A stretch of 64,000 bases of DNA from Aquimarina brevivitae (GTDB lineage Bacteria; Bacteroidota; Bacteroidia; Flavobacteriales; Flavobacteriaceae). The position numbers and the translations under genes were made by a program. The DNA is taken from NCBI RefSeq assembly GCF_004216895.1, contig NZ_SGXE01000002.1:744001-808000 (forward strand). The letters are read 5' to 3'. Below, piece after piece: positions 17,930 to 27,234 of the stretch (position 1 is the stretch's first letter; the number at the start of each line of letters is the position of its first letter). The notes beneath the pieces were generated by a model. That model was not told the DNA's origin. It saw only the letters and a program-made list of their open reading frames with translations, and did not search any database.

Positions 17930-18868
17930 ATGAAATTTCCTCAAGAACATACGCTGAAGCAAATTGCGACGATCATAAATGCTGAATTTATAGGTAGTCC
18001 TGATTTTCCGGTTTTAGGGATGAATGAAATACACGTGGTTACTCCAGGTGATATTGTATTTGTAGATCACCCTAAGTATTATGAAAAAGCATTACACAGT
18101 AAAGCAACAGTGGTGTTAATCAATAAGAAAGTAGCTTGTCCCGAGGGAAAAGCATTATTGATTTCAGATGATCCATTCCGAGACTTTAATAAACTTACCG
18201 ATTATTTTAAGCCATTTCAGCGCAGTACTGCTCAAATTGCAGAAACAGCTATTATAGGTGAAAATACTGTAATTCAGCCTGGTGCATTTGTGGGCAATAA
18301 TGTAAGTATAGGTAAAAACTGTATTATTCATGCTAATGTTAGTCTTTATGATAATACTGTAATTGGGGATGGAGTGACAATACATTCTGGTAGTATACTG
18401 GGAGCTGATGCATTTTATTACAAAAATAGACCAGAGGGTTTTGATAAGTTAAAATCGGGTGGGAGAGTAGTCATTGAAGATCATGTAGATATTGGAGCGC
18501 TATGTACAATAGATAAAGGGGTTACTGGAGATACAACTATTAAGACAGGTACTAAAATTGACAATCAGGTACACATAGGTCATGATACCGTAATTGGTAA
18601 AAAATGCTTAATCGCTTCGCAAGTAGGTATTGCAGGTTGTGTGATTGTTGAAGATGAAGTTACCATGTGGGGTCAGGTTGGTATTACTAGTGGTATTACT
18701 ATAGGTGCTAAAGCAGTTATTTCTGCACAATCTGGGGTTAGCAAATCACTGCCTGGCGGTAAAAGCTATTTTGGAACTCCTGCGGATGATTTTAGAAAAA
18801 AATATAAGGAATTGGCATCGATTAAGCAGATTCCTGAATTGTTAAATAAATTGAAAGAAAATGAGTAA
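17930..18868 (+). CDS. Second LpxD-like hexapeptide-repeat acyltransferase
   Basis: A 312-residue paralogue of LpxD. It has a shortened LpxD-type N-terminal domain (EIHVVTPGDIVFVDHPKYYEKALHS), then the beta-helix (IIGENTVIQPGAFVGNNVSIGKNCIIHANVSLYDNTVIGDG), with HSGSILGADAFYYKNRPEGF and DIGALCTIDKGVTGDTTIKTGTKIDNQVHIGHDTVIG. The FGF of classical LpxD is replaced by FYYKNRPEGF. It could acylate another UDP-sugar or act as an alternative LpxD. It is 23 bp after efp and overlaps the following NTF2-like gene by 8 bp. It is often annotated as LpxD in Flavobacteriia; I leave the symbol blank because two LpxD-type proteins are present. Confidence 0.8.
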   Translation: MKFPQEHTLKQIATIINAEFIGSPDFPVLGMNEIHVVTPGDIVFVDHPKYYEKALHSKATVVLINKKVACPEGKALLISDDPFRDFNKLTDYFKPFQRSTAQIAETAIIGENTVIQPGAFVGNNVSIGKNCIIHANVSLYDNTVIGDGVTIHSGSILGADAFYYKNRPEGFDKLKSGGRVVIEDHVDIGALCTIDKGVTGDTTIKTGTKIDNQVHIGHDTVIGKKCLIASQVGIAGCVIVEDEVTMWGQVGITSGITIGAKAVISAQSGVSKSLPGGKSYFGTPADDFRKKYKELASIKQIPELLNKLKENE

Positions 18869-19265
18869 TAAAGCAAAAGAAGTTGTTCGATCTTTTTACG
18901 AATCGGATTTGTTAAAGGATGAACAGGCTTTTTCTGAATTTTTACACCCTGAAGTTGAATTGTATTGGAATAGCAGTTTTGGTTTTTCAAAAAAGAATTT
19001 GACAGACATAAAAAACATGTTCAAGGAAATGGCTGTAGCTTTTGAAAGCTTAAAATGCGAAATATCTCATATTTTAGCTGAGGATAATAAAGTATCCATA
19101 CGGTACACATTTTTGGTAAAAACAATTGAAGAGCCTGATCATGAGGAGGCTGTAGCACATTTCATTTCCATATGGGAGTTAAGAGAGAATCAATTGTATC
19201 GAGGATATCAAATTAGTCAGCAAGGGGATCTTACTAAAGAAAACTTACGGACCTATTTTCAATAG
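18861..19265 (+). CDS. NTF2-like (SnoaL) family protein
   Basis: A 134-residue protein with the NTF2-like fold pattern: an opening helix (KEVVRSFYESDLLKDEQAFSEFLHPEVELYWNSS), a middle helix, and curved sheet strands (KVSIRYTFLVKT, AVAHFISIWELRENQLYRGYQISQQGD). Such domains serve as small-molecule enzymes or as binding modules; no catalytic residues can be assigned. It overlaps the preceding acyltransferase gene by 8 bp, so it is translationally coupled to the lipid A block. sucD follows after ~107 bp with its own promoter box. Confidence 0.75.
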   Translation: MSNKAKEVVRSFYESDLLKDEQAFSEFLHPEVELYWNSSFGFSKKNLTDIKNMFKEMAVAFESLKCEISHILAEDNKVSIRYTFLVKTIEEPDHEEAVAHFISIWELRENQLYRGYQISQQGDLTKENLRTYFQ

Positions 19266-19333
19266 ATTTTTATAGATTAAGTAAAGATTAGTTAATTTTT
19301 TAAATTTAATTTTAACTACTGTTTTCAAAACCG

Positions 19334-19341
19334 TACTTTTG
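19334..19341 (+). promoter_or_regulatory. sucD promoter, -7 box
   Basis: TACTTTTG (TAnnTTTG) 31 bp upstream of the sucD ATG at 19373. No clear -33 TTG was seen. Confidence 0.5.
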
Positions 19342-19372
19342 AAGACTTCAAAAAATAAAATAACATAACATA

Positions 19373-20245
19373 ATGAGTGTTTTAGTAAATAAGGATTCTA
19401 AAATTATAGTTCAAGGATTTACAGGTAGTGAAGGTACTTTTCACGCTAGTCAAATGATTGAATACGGTACTAATGTTGTTGGAGGTGTTACTCCAGGAAA
19501 AGGAGGTCAAACTCATCTAGACAAACCTGTATTTAACACTGTAGAGGATGCAGTTAAAGAGGTAGGCGCTGATACTTCAATTATTTTTGTTCCACCTGCC
19601 TTTGCAGGAGATGCAATTATGGAAGCTGCCGATGCTGGTATTAAAGTAATCATAACAATTACAGAGGGTATTCCTGTAGCTGATATGATTAAAGCATATG
19701 ATTATGTTAAGCGAAGTGGAGCACGTCTTATTGGACCTAACTGTCCGGGGGTGATAACTCCAGGCGAGGCAAAAGTAGGTATTATGCCTGGTTTTGTATT
19801 TAAAAAAGGAAATGTAGGTATCGTTTCTAAATCAGGAACCTTAACTTATGAGGCTGCAGATCAAGTAGTAAAGCAAGGATTGGGGATAACAACAGCTATT
19901 GGTATTGGTGGAGATCCAATCATTGGAACAACGACCAAAGAGGCCGTAGAATTATTAATCAACGACCCAGAAACCGAGTGTGTGGTTATGATTGGAGAAA
20001 TTGGTGGACAATTAGAAGCGGATGCTGCAAAATGGATCAAAGAAAGTGGTACTAAAAAACCTGTTGTAGGTTTTATCGCTGGTGAAACTGCCCCTGCTGG
20101 TAGAACTATGGGTCACGCTGGTGCTATTGTTGGTGGAAGTGATGATACTGCAGAGGCTAAGAAAGCAATTATGAAGGAATGTGGTATTCACGTTGTTGAT
20201 TCTCCTGCAGAAATTGGTAAAAAAGTAGCTGAAGTTTTAGGCTAA
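19373..20245 (+). CDS. sucD: Succinate--CoA ligase (ADP-forming) subunit alpha
   Basis: A 290-residue alpha subunit of succinyl-CoA synthetase (TCA cycle). It contains the CoA-binding [31 protein letters not shown], the [21 protein letters not shown] loop, and SGTLTYEA. The phosphohistidine is in [21 protein letters not shown]. The length is standard. The beta subunit gene (sucC) is not in this window, so the two subunits are encoded apart. A strong rho-independent terminator follows. Confidence 0.97.
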   Translation: MSVLVNKDSKIIVQGFTGSEGTFHASQMIEYGTNVVGGVTPGKGGQTHLDKPVFNTVEDAVKEVGADTSIIFVPPAFAGDAIMEAADAGIKVIITITEGIPVADMIKAYDYVKRSGARLIGPNCPGVITPGEAKVGIMPGFVFKKGNVGIVSKSGTLTYEAADQVVKQGLGITTAIGIGGDPIIGTTTKEAVELLINDPETECVVMIGEIGGQLEADAAKWIKESGTKKPVVGFIAGETAPAGRTMGHAGAIVGGSDDTAEAKKAIMKECGIHVVDSPAEIGKKVAEVLG

Positions 20246-20270
20246 TACAAAACAATATAGTTAATTAAGA

Positions 20271-20295
20271 ACCCTCAAAAATTTGAGGGTTTTTT
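20271..20295 (+). terminator. Rho-independent terminator after sucD
   Basis: An 8-bp stem ACCCTCAA/TTGAGGGT with a 4-nt loop is followed by a T run at 20290-20295, 26 bp past the sucD stop. Confidence 0.85.
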
Positions 20296-20386
20296 ATTGT
20301 GGCAAAATGTTAAATAGTTAAAATTATGTAACGTTTATATACATTTTGCGTTAAATAGAGGTAACAAACGAAACAAAATAATTTAT

Positions 20387-23362
20387 ATGAAGATTTTAAA
20401 ATCGCTTTTAATTCTTGCAGTTGCGCTTACACTATTCAACTGTAAAAATTCATCATCAGAGGATTCTGAAAAATTACAAGTAGAAAAACACACAGATCCT
20501 GCTGGATTTTCTTACGAAACAGTAACTAATGACCCTACAGGACTTCGATTATATACATTAGACAATGGATTGAAGGTGTACTTAGGCAAAAACGAAGAAG
20601 AACCAAAGATTCAAACCTTAATTGCAGTACGTGCTGGTTCTACCTATGACCCAGCTGATAATACCGGCTTGGCTCATTATTTAGAGCACATGGTTTTTAA
20701 AGGTACAGACGAAATAGGTACCCAGGATTTTACCAAAGAAAAAGAACTTATAGCGCAAATTTCTGATTTATATGAGAAACATAAAGCAGAAACTGACCCT
20801 GAAAAGAAAAAAGAAATTTATAAGGAAATTGATAAAATTTCACTTGAAGCATCTAAATATTCTATTGCTAATGAGTATGATAAAATGGTTGCTTCGCTTG
20901 GAGCGGAAGGAACGAATGCATTTACATCAAATGAACAAACGGTATATGTAAATAAAATTCCTTCTAATGAATTGGACAAATGGCTTACTTTAGAAAGTGA
21001 GCGTTTTAGCAAATTAGTTTTAAGACTTTTTCATACGGAATTGGAAGCCGTTTATGAGGAATTTAATAGAGGACAAGATAGCGATGGAAGAAAACAATAT
21101 TTTGCAGTTTTAGAAGGATTGTTTCCTAATCACCCTTATGGTACGCAAACCACTATTGGTAAGTCTGAACATTTGAAAAATCCTTCTATGAAGGCGATTA
21201 ACAATTATTTTGACACGTATTATGTGCCAAATAATATGGCGATTATTTTAGTTGGTGATTTGGATTATGATGCAACTATTAAACAAGTTAATGAAGCTTT
21301 TGGAGGATATGAGGCTAAAGAAGTAAAGCATCCTGAATTTCCAGAAGAACCTGCTATGACTGAACCAGTTAAAAAGGAGGTTTACGGGCCAACAGCAGAG
21401 TCTATTTATGTTGCTTATAGAACAGATGGTTATGGTACTAAGGCTGAAGTAATGACCACTTTGGTGGATTACATTTTGGCAAATTCCAAGGCTGGTTTAA
21501 TTGATTTAAACCTTAATCAGCAACAAAAAGTACAGCGTGCCTCTTCTTTTACAAATTTTGATAATGATTATGGATTTCACTTGTTGTATGGTACTCCAAA
21601 GTCTGGTCAAACTTTAGACGAAGTAAAGGTATTATTACAAGAACAGATTGAAAAAGTGAAAAATGGAGAGTTTGATGATTGGCTTATTGAGGCGATTATC
21701 AATGATCTTAAATTAAACAAAATTCAGCAATACGAAAATGCAAGTGCAACAGCTTATGCATATTTAGATGCTTTTGTTCATTTTGCGGATTGGAAAGATA
21801 GATTGGCGATGCTTGATGAGATGGGTGAAATCACCAAACAGGATGTGATGGATTTTGCAAAGAAGCAATATGGAAATAATTATGTTGAAGTTCATAAAAT
21901 CAAAGGAGAAGACAAAAACATAGTGAAAGTTGAAAACCCGGGTATAACACCGATTGAATTAAATAGAGATAAAGAATCAGAATATTTAACGGCTTTCAAA
22001 AAAATTACCTCTCCAGATTTGCAGCCTAAATTTGTAGATTATGAAACTGCAATTAAAGAATATACTACAGATTCTGGTATCAAGGTATCTTATGTAGAAA
22101 ATAAAAATAATGATCTTTTTAACTTGAACATTATTTTTGATATGGGCAGCGACCATGACAAAAAACTGGCTATGGCAGCGAGCTATTTTGATTACTTAGG
22201 AACTGACAAATACACTGCAGAAGAAATAAAGAAAGAATTTTATAAAATAGGGGTAAACTATTCTATAGGTTCCGCTTCAGATAAAACATATATTAGTGTT
22301 TCTGGGCTTAAAGAAAACTTAGATAAAGGACTTGAGCTTTTAGAAAACCTTTGGCAGAATGCTGTTGCAGATCAGGATGCTTATGATAAGTTCGTAGATA
22401 AAATTGCTAAGGGAAGACAGGATGCAAAAACTCAAAAAGGAAATATTCTTCGAGTAGGTTTAGTGAATTATGGAAAATATGGAGAAAACTCTAGATTAAG
22501 AGATATTTATACTATTAGTGAGTTGCAGGAAATGAATCCTCAAGAATTAGTGGATAAAATAAAGGCACTGCTTAATTATAAACAAAGAGTTTTTTATTAT
22601 GGAAAAAATATCGATGGTGCGATAGCTTCCTTAGAAAAACTTCATCCGGTATCTGAAACCCTGAAAGATTATCCAGAAAAAACTGAATATGTGGAAAAGG
22701 AAACAGGTGGAAACGTGTATTTCGTTGATTACGATATGGTGCAAAGCGAAATGATTTTCTTGGCTAAGGGAGCAGAACTAGATCCTTCTAAATTTGCGGC
22801 CTCAACCTTGTTTAACACTTACTTTGGTAGTGGATTATCTTCCATAGTTTTCCAAGAAATTAGAGAGTCTAAATCTTTAGCTTATTCTGCCTATGCATAT
22901 TATGGTAACGCTAACGAAGCAGGTAAACCAAATTATGTTACAGCATATATCGGTACGCAAGCTAATAAAATGCCGCAAGCTGTTGATGCAATGATGGAAT
23001 TAATGACGAATATGCCAGAGGCTGAACAACAATTTAAAGCAGCTAAAGAAGCAACACTCAAGAAGATTGCAGCTGAAAGAATTATCAAGTCTAATATATT
23101 CTGGACTTACGAATCCTTAAAAAAGCGTGGCATTTCAAACGATTATAGAAAAGATATGTATAACACGATTAAAGATATGGAGCTATCTGATCTAAAAGCC
23201 TTTTTCAACGAAAATATTAAAGGTGAAAATTATAATGTACTTGTAATTGGAAATAAGAATGAAGTAGATATGGACGCTCTATCCAAGCTTGGTGTGGTAA
23301 AAGAGCTTGATGTAGACTATCTTTTCAATTACGAAAAGAAAAATGAGGATTTAAAATTGTAA
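20387..23362 (+). CDS. M16-family zinc metallopeptidase, lipoprotein
   Basis: A 991-residue, two-halved insulinase-like (M16) peptidase. The N-terminus has a signal sequence ending at a lipoprotein Cys (LTLFNC, C19), so it is probably anchored in the periplasm or outer membrane. The inverted zinc motif HYLEH is at 97-101, with the downstream Glu in LEAVYEEF (~224). An insert of ~50 mostly charged helical residues (117-165) separates them. The second half (from ~555) repeats the fold without the zinc motif, which is normal for M16, and ends with the ESKSLAYSAYAYYGN segment. It is monocistronic: preceded by the sucD terminator and followed by its own. Confidence 0.92.
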   Translation: MKILKSLLILAVALTLFNCKNSSSEDSEKLQVEKHTDPAGFSYETVTNDPTGLRLYTLDNGLKVYLGKNEEEPKIQTLIAVRAGSTYDPADNTGLAHYLEHMVFKGTDEIGTQDFTKEKELIAQISDLYEKHKAETDPEKKKEIYKEIDKISLEASKYSIANEYDKMVASLGAEGTNAFTSNEQTVYVNKIPSNELDKWLTLESERFSKLVLRLFHTELEAVYEEFNRGQDSDGRKQYFAVLEGLFPNHPYGTQTTIGKSEHLKNPSMKAINNYFDTYYVPNNMAIILVGDLDYDATIKQVNEAFGGYEAKEVKHPEFPEEPAMTEPVKKEVYGPTAESIYVAYRTDGYGTKAEVMTTLVDYILANSKAGLIDLNLNQQQKVQRASSFTNFDNDYGFHLLYGTPKSGQTLDEVKVLLQEQIEKVKNGEFDDWLIEAIINDLKLNKIQQYENASATAYAYLDAFVHFADWKDRLAMLDEMGEITKQDVMDFAKKQYGNNYVEVHKIKGEDKNIVKVENPGITPIELNRDKESEYLTAFKKITSPDLQPKFVDYETAIKEYTTDSGIKVSYVENKNNDLFNLNIIFDMGSDHDKKLAMAASYFDYLGTDKYTAEEIKKEFYKIGVNYSIGSASDKTYISVSGLKENLDKGLELLENLWQNAVADQDAYDKFVDKIAKGRQDAKTQKGNILRVGLVNYGKYGENSRLRDIYTISELQEMNPQELVDKIKALLNYKQRVFYYGKNIDGAIASLEKLHPVSETLKDYPEKTEYVEKETGGNVYFVDYDMVQSEMIFLAKGAELDPSKFAASTLFNTYFGSGLSSIVFQEIRESKSLAYSAYAYYGNANEAGKPNYVTAYIGTQANKMPQAVDAMMELMTNMPEAEQQFKAAKEATLKKIAAERIIKSNIFWTYESLKKRGISNDYRKDMYNTIKDMELSDLKAFFNENIKGENYNVLVIGNKNEVDMDALSKLGVVKELDVDYLFNYEKKNEDLKL

Positions 23363-23385
23363 TACAGCAAAGCGTATTAATAAAA

Positions 23386-23412
23386 AACCCTGCGAGAAAT
23401 CGTGGGGTTTTT
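23386..23412 (+). terminator. Rho-independent terminator after the M16 peptidase
   Basis: The stem AACCC-TG-CGA pairs with TCG-TG-GGGTT (two G-U wobbles) around a GAAA tetraloop and is followed by a T run, 24 bp past the stop codon. Confidence 0.75.
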
Positions 23413-23414
23413 AC

Positions 23415-23444
23415 TTGTTAAGGAAGTACTTATTAGTATATTTG
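23415..23444 (+). promoter_or_regulatory. fabG promoter (-33 TTG and -7 box)
   Basis: TTG at 23415-23417, a 19-bp spacer, then TATATTTG at 23437-23444, a good fit to the Bacteroidota TTG/TAnnTTTG promoter, 37 bp before the ATG. Confidence 0.65.
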
Positions 23445-23481
23445 AGTATTACATAGACCAAAAAATAAAAACATAGATCTA

Positions 23482-24228
23482 ATGAATCTTTTAGAAGGAA
23501 AAACAGCTATTATCACAGGGGCCACTCGTGGAATAGGAAAGGGAATTGCTCAAGTTTTTGCTAAGCACGGGGCAAATATTGCATTTACGTATAGTTCTTC
23601 GGTAGAAGCAGCAAACGAATTAGAAAAAGAACTTATAGAATTGGGTGTAAAGGCGAAAGGATATCAAAGCGATGCAGCAAGTTTTGACCAGGCACAAGAA
23701 TTAGCATCGGATGTTTTAGAACGATTCGGTAGTATTGACGTGTTGGTTAATAATGCCGGTATCACTAAAGATAATTTGTTGATGCGGATGAGCGAAGAAG
23801 ATTTTGATAAAGTGATTGAGGTAAACCTTAAAAGCGTTTTCAATATGACCAAAGCGGTTCAAAAGACAATGCTTAAGCAAAGAAAAGGTAGTATTATCAA
23901 TATGAGTTCTGTTGTTGGGGTTAAAGGTAATGCCGGGCAGGCTAATTATGCAGCTTCTAAAGCGGGTATTATTGGTTTTTCAAAGTCAGTTGCTTTAGAA
24001 ATAGGTTCAAGAAATATTCGTAGTAATGTTATTGCTCCAGGATTTATTGAAACAGAAATGACAGATAAACTTGACGAAAAAGTGGTTGAAGGTTGGAGAA
24101 ATGCTATTCCTTTAAAACGAGGCGGAACACCTGAAGATATAGCAAATGCGTGTTTATTTTTAGCTAGTGATTTAAGCACCTATGTTACTGGGCAAGTTTT
24201 AAATGTCGACGGAGGGATGTTAACCTGA
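23482..24228 (+). CDS. fabG: 3-oxoacyl-[acyl-carrier-protein] reductase
   Basis: A 248-residue short-chain dehydrogenase that reduces 3-oxoacyl-ACP in fatty acid synthesis with NADPH. Motifs: cofactor-binding TGATRGIGKGIA, NNAG at VNNAGITKDNLLMRM, catalytic Ser in NMSSVVG, YAASKAG carrying Tyr and Lys, and the FabG ending FLASDLSTYVTGQVLNVDGGM. The ITKDNLLMRM stretch favours FabG over generic SDRs. A VWA membrane protein gene follows 41 bp downstream on the same strand. Confidence 0.95.
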   Translation: MNLLEGKTAIITGATRGIGKGIAQVFAKHGANIAFTYSSSVEAANELEKELIELGVKAKGYQSDAASFDQAQELASDVLERFGSIDVLVNNAGITKDNLLMRMSEEDFDKVIEVNLKSVFNMTKAVQKTMLKQRKGSIINMSSVVGVKGNAGQANYAASKAGIIGFSKSVALEIGSRNIRSNVIAPGFIETEMTDKLDEKVVEGWRNAIPLKRGGTPEDIANACLFLASDLSTYVTGQVLNVDGGMLT

Positions 24229-24269
24229 TAAGCATCATATAATCTTAAAATTAAAGGAATAAGTTTTTT

Positions 24270-26300
24270 ATGAGTACAGAAACCATTGTATGGATCATAT
24301 TTGCTGGTATTGCTGCTATACTCATATCCTTATTTCAATATTATTATAAGGCAAAAAGAAAGGATAAAACAACACTGCTTTTTGCCTTTTTAAGATGCTT
24401 AACTTGGTTTGCGGTTTTTTTATTATTGATTAATCCTTCTTTAAAAAAGAAAACCTATTATCAAGAAAAGCCTAAGCTAGTTCTTGCAGTTGATAACTCG
24501 GCTTCCATAAAACATTTGGATCAAACTCAAAATGTAAACCAGTTACTAGCACAAATTAAAGCTAGTAAAACACTACAAGATCGATTTGATTTTGAATTTT
24601 ATTCCTTTTCAGAGCAGTTAAGAGATACCTTAGATTTATCTTTTAAAGGACCACAAACCAATATATCTAAGTCCTTAGAAGAATTAGACCAGGTATATAA
24701 AAATAAAATAGCTCCGGTTGTATTAATCTCTGATGGTAATCAAACTTACGGTAAGGATTATCAGTATTTAGGAACAGGGTTTAAACAGCAAATCTACCCA
24801 ATAGCAATAGGAGATACGATAAAATTTACGGATGCTAAAATAAATAAGCTCAATGTTAATCGTTATGCCTTTGTTAAAAATAGATTTCCGGTAGAAGTCA
24901 TAGTGTCGTACTCCGGTTCGGATCAAATTACTACCAATCTTTCGGTTACCAATAATGGTGCTACAGTTTATGCAACTAATGTTGACTTTTCAAAAAATAA
25001 TAACTCTGCGGTACTCAACTTTGAGTTACCAGCAGAAGTTCCAGGAGTGCAGGTGTATAAAGTAAATCTAGATCCAATACCTGGGGAAAAAAATAAAGTT
25101 AACAATGTAACAACTTTTGCAGTTGAAGTTATTGATCAAAAAACTAATGTTTTAGTTATTAGTGATATAACTCACCCAGATTTAGGTACAATTAAAAAAA
25201 GTATTGAAAGTAACGAGCAAAGATCTGTAACTTTAAAAAAGCCTATAGAGGTTAAGGATTTAGAAGATTATCAGCTAGTAATTTTGTATCAGCCTAACAG
25301 TAGATTTCAAGCTATTTTTGAAAAATTGAGCTCACTAAGAAAAAACTATTTCATTGTTGCCGCTTCAAATACTGATTGGGTATTTCTCAATAGAATTCAG
25401 GATAAATATCGACAAGAAATAACGCGTCAAACAGAATATTATTTACCGAGATTTAATTCTAATTATGGGTCTTTTTTAGCAGAGGATATTGGATTTAGTG
25501 ATTACCCTCCTTTAATAGGTAATTTTGGAGAATCATCTTTTAATGGCGCAGCGGAGATCTTATTGTATCGTAATATTAACGATATAGAAACCCAAGACCC
25601 ATTACTAATCACCGCTGAAGAAGATGGTATACGAACAGGTATGTTATTTGGTGAAGGTATTTGGCGATGGAGAGCCAATAGTTACCTGATTAATAAGGAG
25701 TTTGAAAGTTTTGATAATTTCTTTGGTAAGATTATTCAGTATCTGGCTTCCAATAAAAAGCGTAGTAGGTTAAATACCATAGCAGAATCGTTTTATTATG
25801 GTAATGCAGGAGTTACTATAAAAGCGGAGTATTTTACAAAGAATTACGAGTTTGATAGTAGAGGAAATCTACAGATTGATGTAAGAAATAAGGCAACTGA
25901 TAAAGTTCAAACGATTCCTATGCTACTAAAAAATAATTCTTATGAAGTCGTTTTTAGTAATCTTGTTCCTGGAGAATATGACTATACGGTCCGTGTTATG
26001 GGTGAAAATTTATCTAGATCAGGGTCTTTTAGCGTGCTGGAATATGACGTAGAACAACAATTTGTTGGAACAGATGTAACAAAACTATCCCAATTAGCTA
26101 CTAATTCTAATGGAAAGTTGTATTATGCTAATCAGTTTACTGATTTGGTCAACAGTCTTACAACTAATCCAAACTATAAAATTTTACAAAAAAGTAACAC
26201 CACGGTAGTTTCTTTTATAGACTGGAAATACTTGTTAGCATTCATAATTTTTTGTTTAGCAGCAGAATGGTTTTTAAGAAAATACTACGGTCATATTTAA
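24270..26300 (+). CDS. VWA-domain-containing membrane protein
   Basis: A 676-residue protein with two N-terminal membrane helices (residues ~5-24 and ~38-56) and one near the C-terminus (LLAFIIFCLAAEWFL). The large middle part is therefore extracytoplasmic. A von Willebrand A-like domain begins at ~70 with LAVDNSASIKHL, a MIDAS-type DxSxS, and continues with VVLISDGNQTYGKDY. The domain from ~290 (TNVLVISDITHPDLGTIKKSIE) looks like a glutamine-amidotransferase-like or second Rossmann fold, as in BatA/YfbK-related aerotolerance proteins. No partner AAA ATPase is adjacent. The next gene encodes a prohibitin-like protein 32 bp downstream. Confidence 0.75.
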   Translation: MSTETIVWIIFAGIAAILISLFQYYYKAKRKDKTTLLFAFLRCLTWFAVFLLLINPSLKKKTYYQEKPKLVLAVDNSASIKHLDQTQNVNQLLAQIKASKTLQDRFDFEFYSFSEQLRDTLDLSFKGPQTNISKSLEELDQVYKNKIAPVVLISDGNQTYGKDYQYLGTGFKQQIYPIAIGDTIKFTDAKINKLNVNRYAFVKNRFPVEVIVSYSGSDQITTNLSVTNNGATVYATNVDFSKNNNSAVLNFELPAEVPGVQVYKVNLDPIPGEKNKVNNVTTFAVEVIDQKTNVLVISDITHPDLGTIKKSIESNEQRSVTLKKPIEVKDLEDYQLVILYQPNSRFQAIFEKLSSLRKNYFIVAASNTDWVFLNRIQDKYRQEITRQTEYYLPRFNSNYGSFLAEDIGFSDYPPLIGNFGESSFNGAAEILLYRNINDIETQDPLLITAEEDGIRTGMLFGEGIWRWRANSYLINKEFESFDNFFGKIIQYLASNKKRSRLNTIAESFYYGNAGVTIKAEYFTKNYEFDSRGNLQIDVRNKATDKVQTIPMLLKNNSYEVVFSNLVPGEYDYTVRVMGENLSRSGSFSVLEYDVEQQFVGTDVTKLSQLATNSNGKLYYANQFTDLVNSLTTNPNYKILQKSNTTVVSFIDWKYLLAFIIFCLAAEWFLRKYYGHI

Positions 26301-26332
26301 TTATTTTAATCAAATTATAACAAACACATATC

Positions 26333-27148
26333 ATGGAAAGATTACCAAAAATAGGCTTGCCAATATTAATCGGCGTCGTATTACTTATTATATTTATTGC
26401 TAAATCAACTATTACCATAGGTTCTGGAGAAGCTGGAGTTTTGTATAGAACTTTTGCGGGTGGAGTGGTTACTGATGAACCTCCGCTAGGGGAAGGATTT
26501 CATCTTGTCGCTCCTTGGAACAAAGTGTATACGTATGAAGTTAGACAGCAAGAAGTTTTTGAAAAAATGCAGGTACTGTCTTCTAACGGTTTAGAGATCA
26601 AATTAGATGCGTCTGCTTGGTTTCAGCCTCAGTACGATAAATTAGGGTCCTTACATCAAGAAAAAGGAGAAAATTACGTAGCAAGAATATTATTGCCTAC
26701 CATACGATCTGCAGCGCGTAGTGTAGTGGGTCGTTACACACCAGAACAATTATACTCTAGTAAAAGAGATGTGATCCAGAAAGAGATTTATGAAGAGACT
26801 AAAAAAATTGTAGAAGACCAATATGTACAACTTAATGAAGTTTTAGTGCGTGATGTTACCTTACCTCCAACAATAAAAGAGGCTATTGAACGTAAATTAA
26901 GACAAGAACAAGAATCCTTGGAGTATGAGTTTAAATTAACAAAAGCCCAAAAGGAAGCTGAAAGACAGAAGATTGACGCAGAAGGTAAAGCTGTTGCTAA
27001 CCAAATTTTAAGTGAATCCTTAACAGATAAGATATTAAAAGAGAAAGGAATACAAGCTACTTTAGAACTAGCAAAATCTCCAAACTCTAAAGTTATTGTT
27101 GTAGGTTCAGGAAAAGATGGAATGCCATTAATTTTAGGTAACCAGTAA
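26333..27148 (+). CDS. Prohibitin/SPFH-domain membrane protein
   Basis: A 271-residue stomatin/prohibitin family protein. An N-terminal membrane helix (LPILIGVVLLIIFIAKS) is followed by the SPFH domain (SGEAGVLYRTFAGGVVTDEPPLGEGFHLVAPWNKVYTYEVRQQE). The ending coiled coil (EAIERKLRQEQESLEYEFKLTKAQKEAERQKIDAEGKA) is typical of prohibitins and allows ring assembly. These scaffolds organise membrane proteases or microdomains. It lies 32 bp after the VWA gene and before the SatD-like unit, from which it is separated by a large inverted repeat. Confidence 0.9.
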   Translation: MERLPKIGLPILIGVVLLIIFIAKSTITIGSGEAGVLYRTFAGGVVTDEPPLGEGFHLVAPWNKVYTYEVRQQEVFEKMQVLSSNGLEIKLDASAWFQPQYDKLGSLHQEKGENYVARILLPTIRSAARSVVGRYTPEQLYSSKRDVIQKEIYEETKKIVEDQYVQLNEVLVRDVTLPPTIKEAIERKLRQEQESLEYEFKLTKAQKEAERQKIDAEGKAVANQILSESLTDKILKEKGIQATLELAKSPNSKVIVVGSGKDGMPLILGNQ

Positions 27149-27176
27149 AAATACTTTAACCGAAGTATAATAATAA

Positions 27177-27226
27177 ATATACGTTAATTAGCATATAACT
27201 AAATTTATATGTATATTAGCGTATAT
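27177..27226. promoter_or_regulatory. Large inverted repeat upstream of the SatD-like gene; candidate operator
   Basis: Two 22-bp arms (27177-27198 and 27205-27226) are inverted repeats with 18 of 22 positions complementary, separated by a 6-bp spacer. Each arm contains ATATACG and CATATAA. The right arm ends 8 bp before the ATG at 27235. There is no T tract directly behind a GC-rich stem, so it is unlikely to be a terminator. It may be bound by the HTH of the SatD-like protein; this is inference. Confidence 0.55.
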
Positions 27227-27234
27227 TTTTTTAT

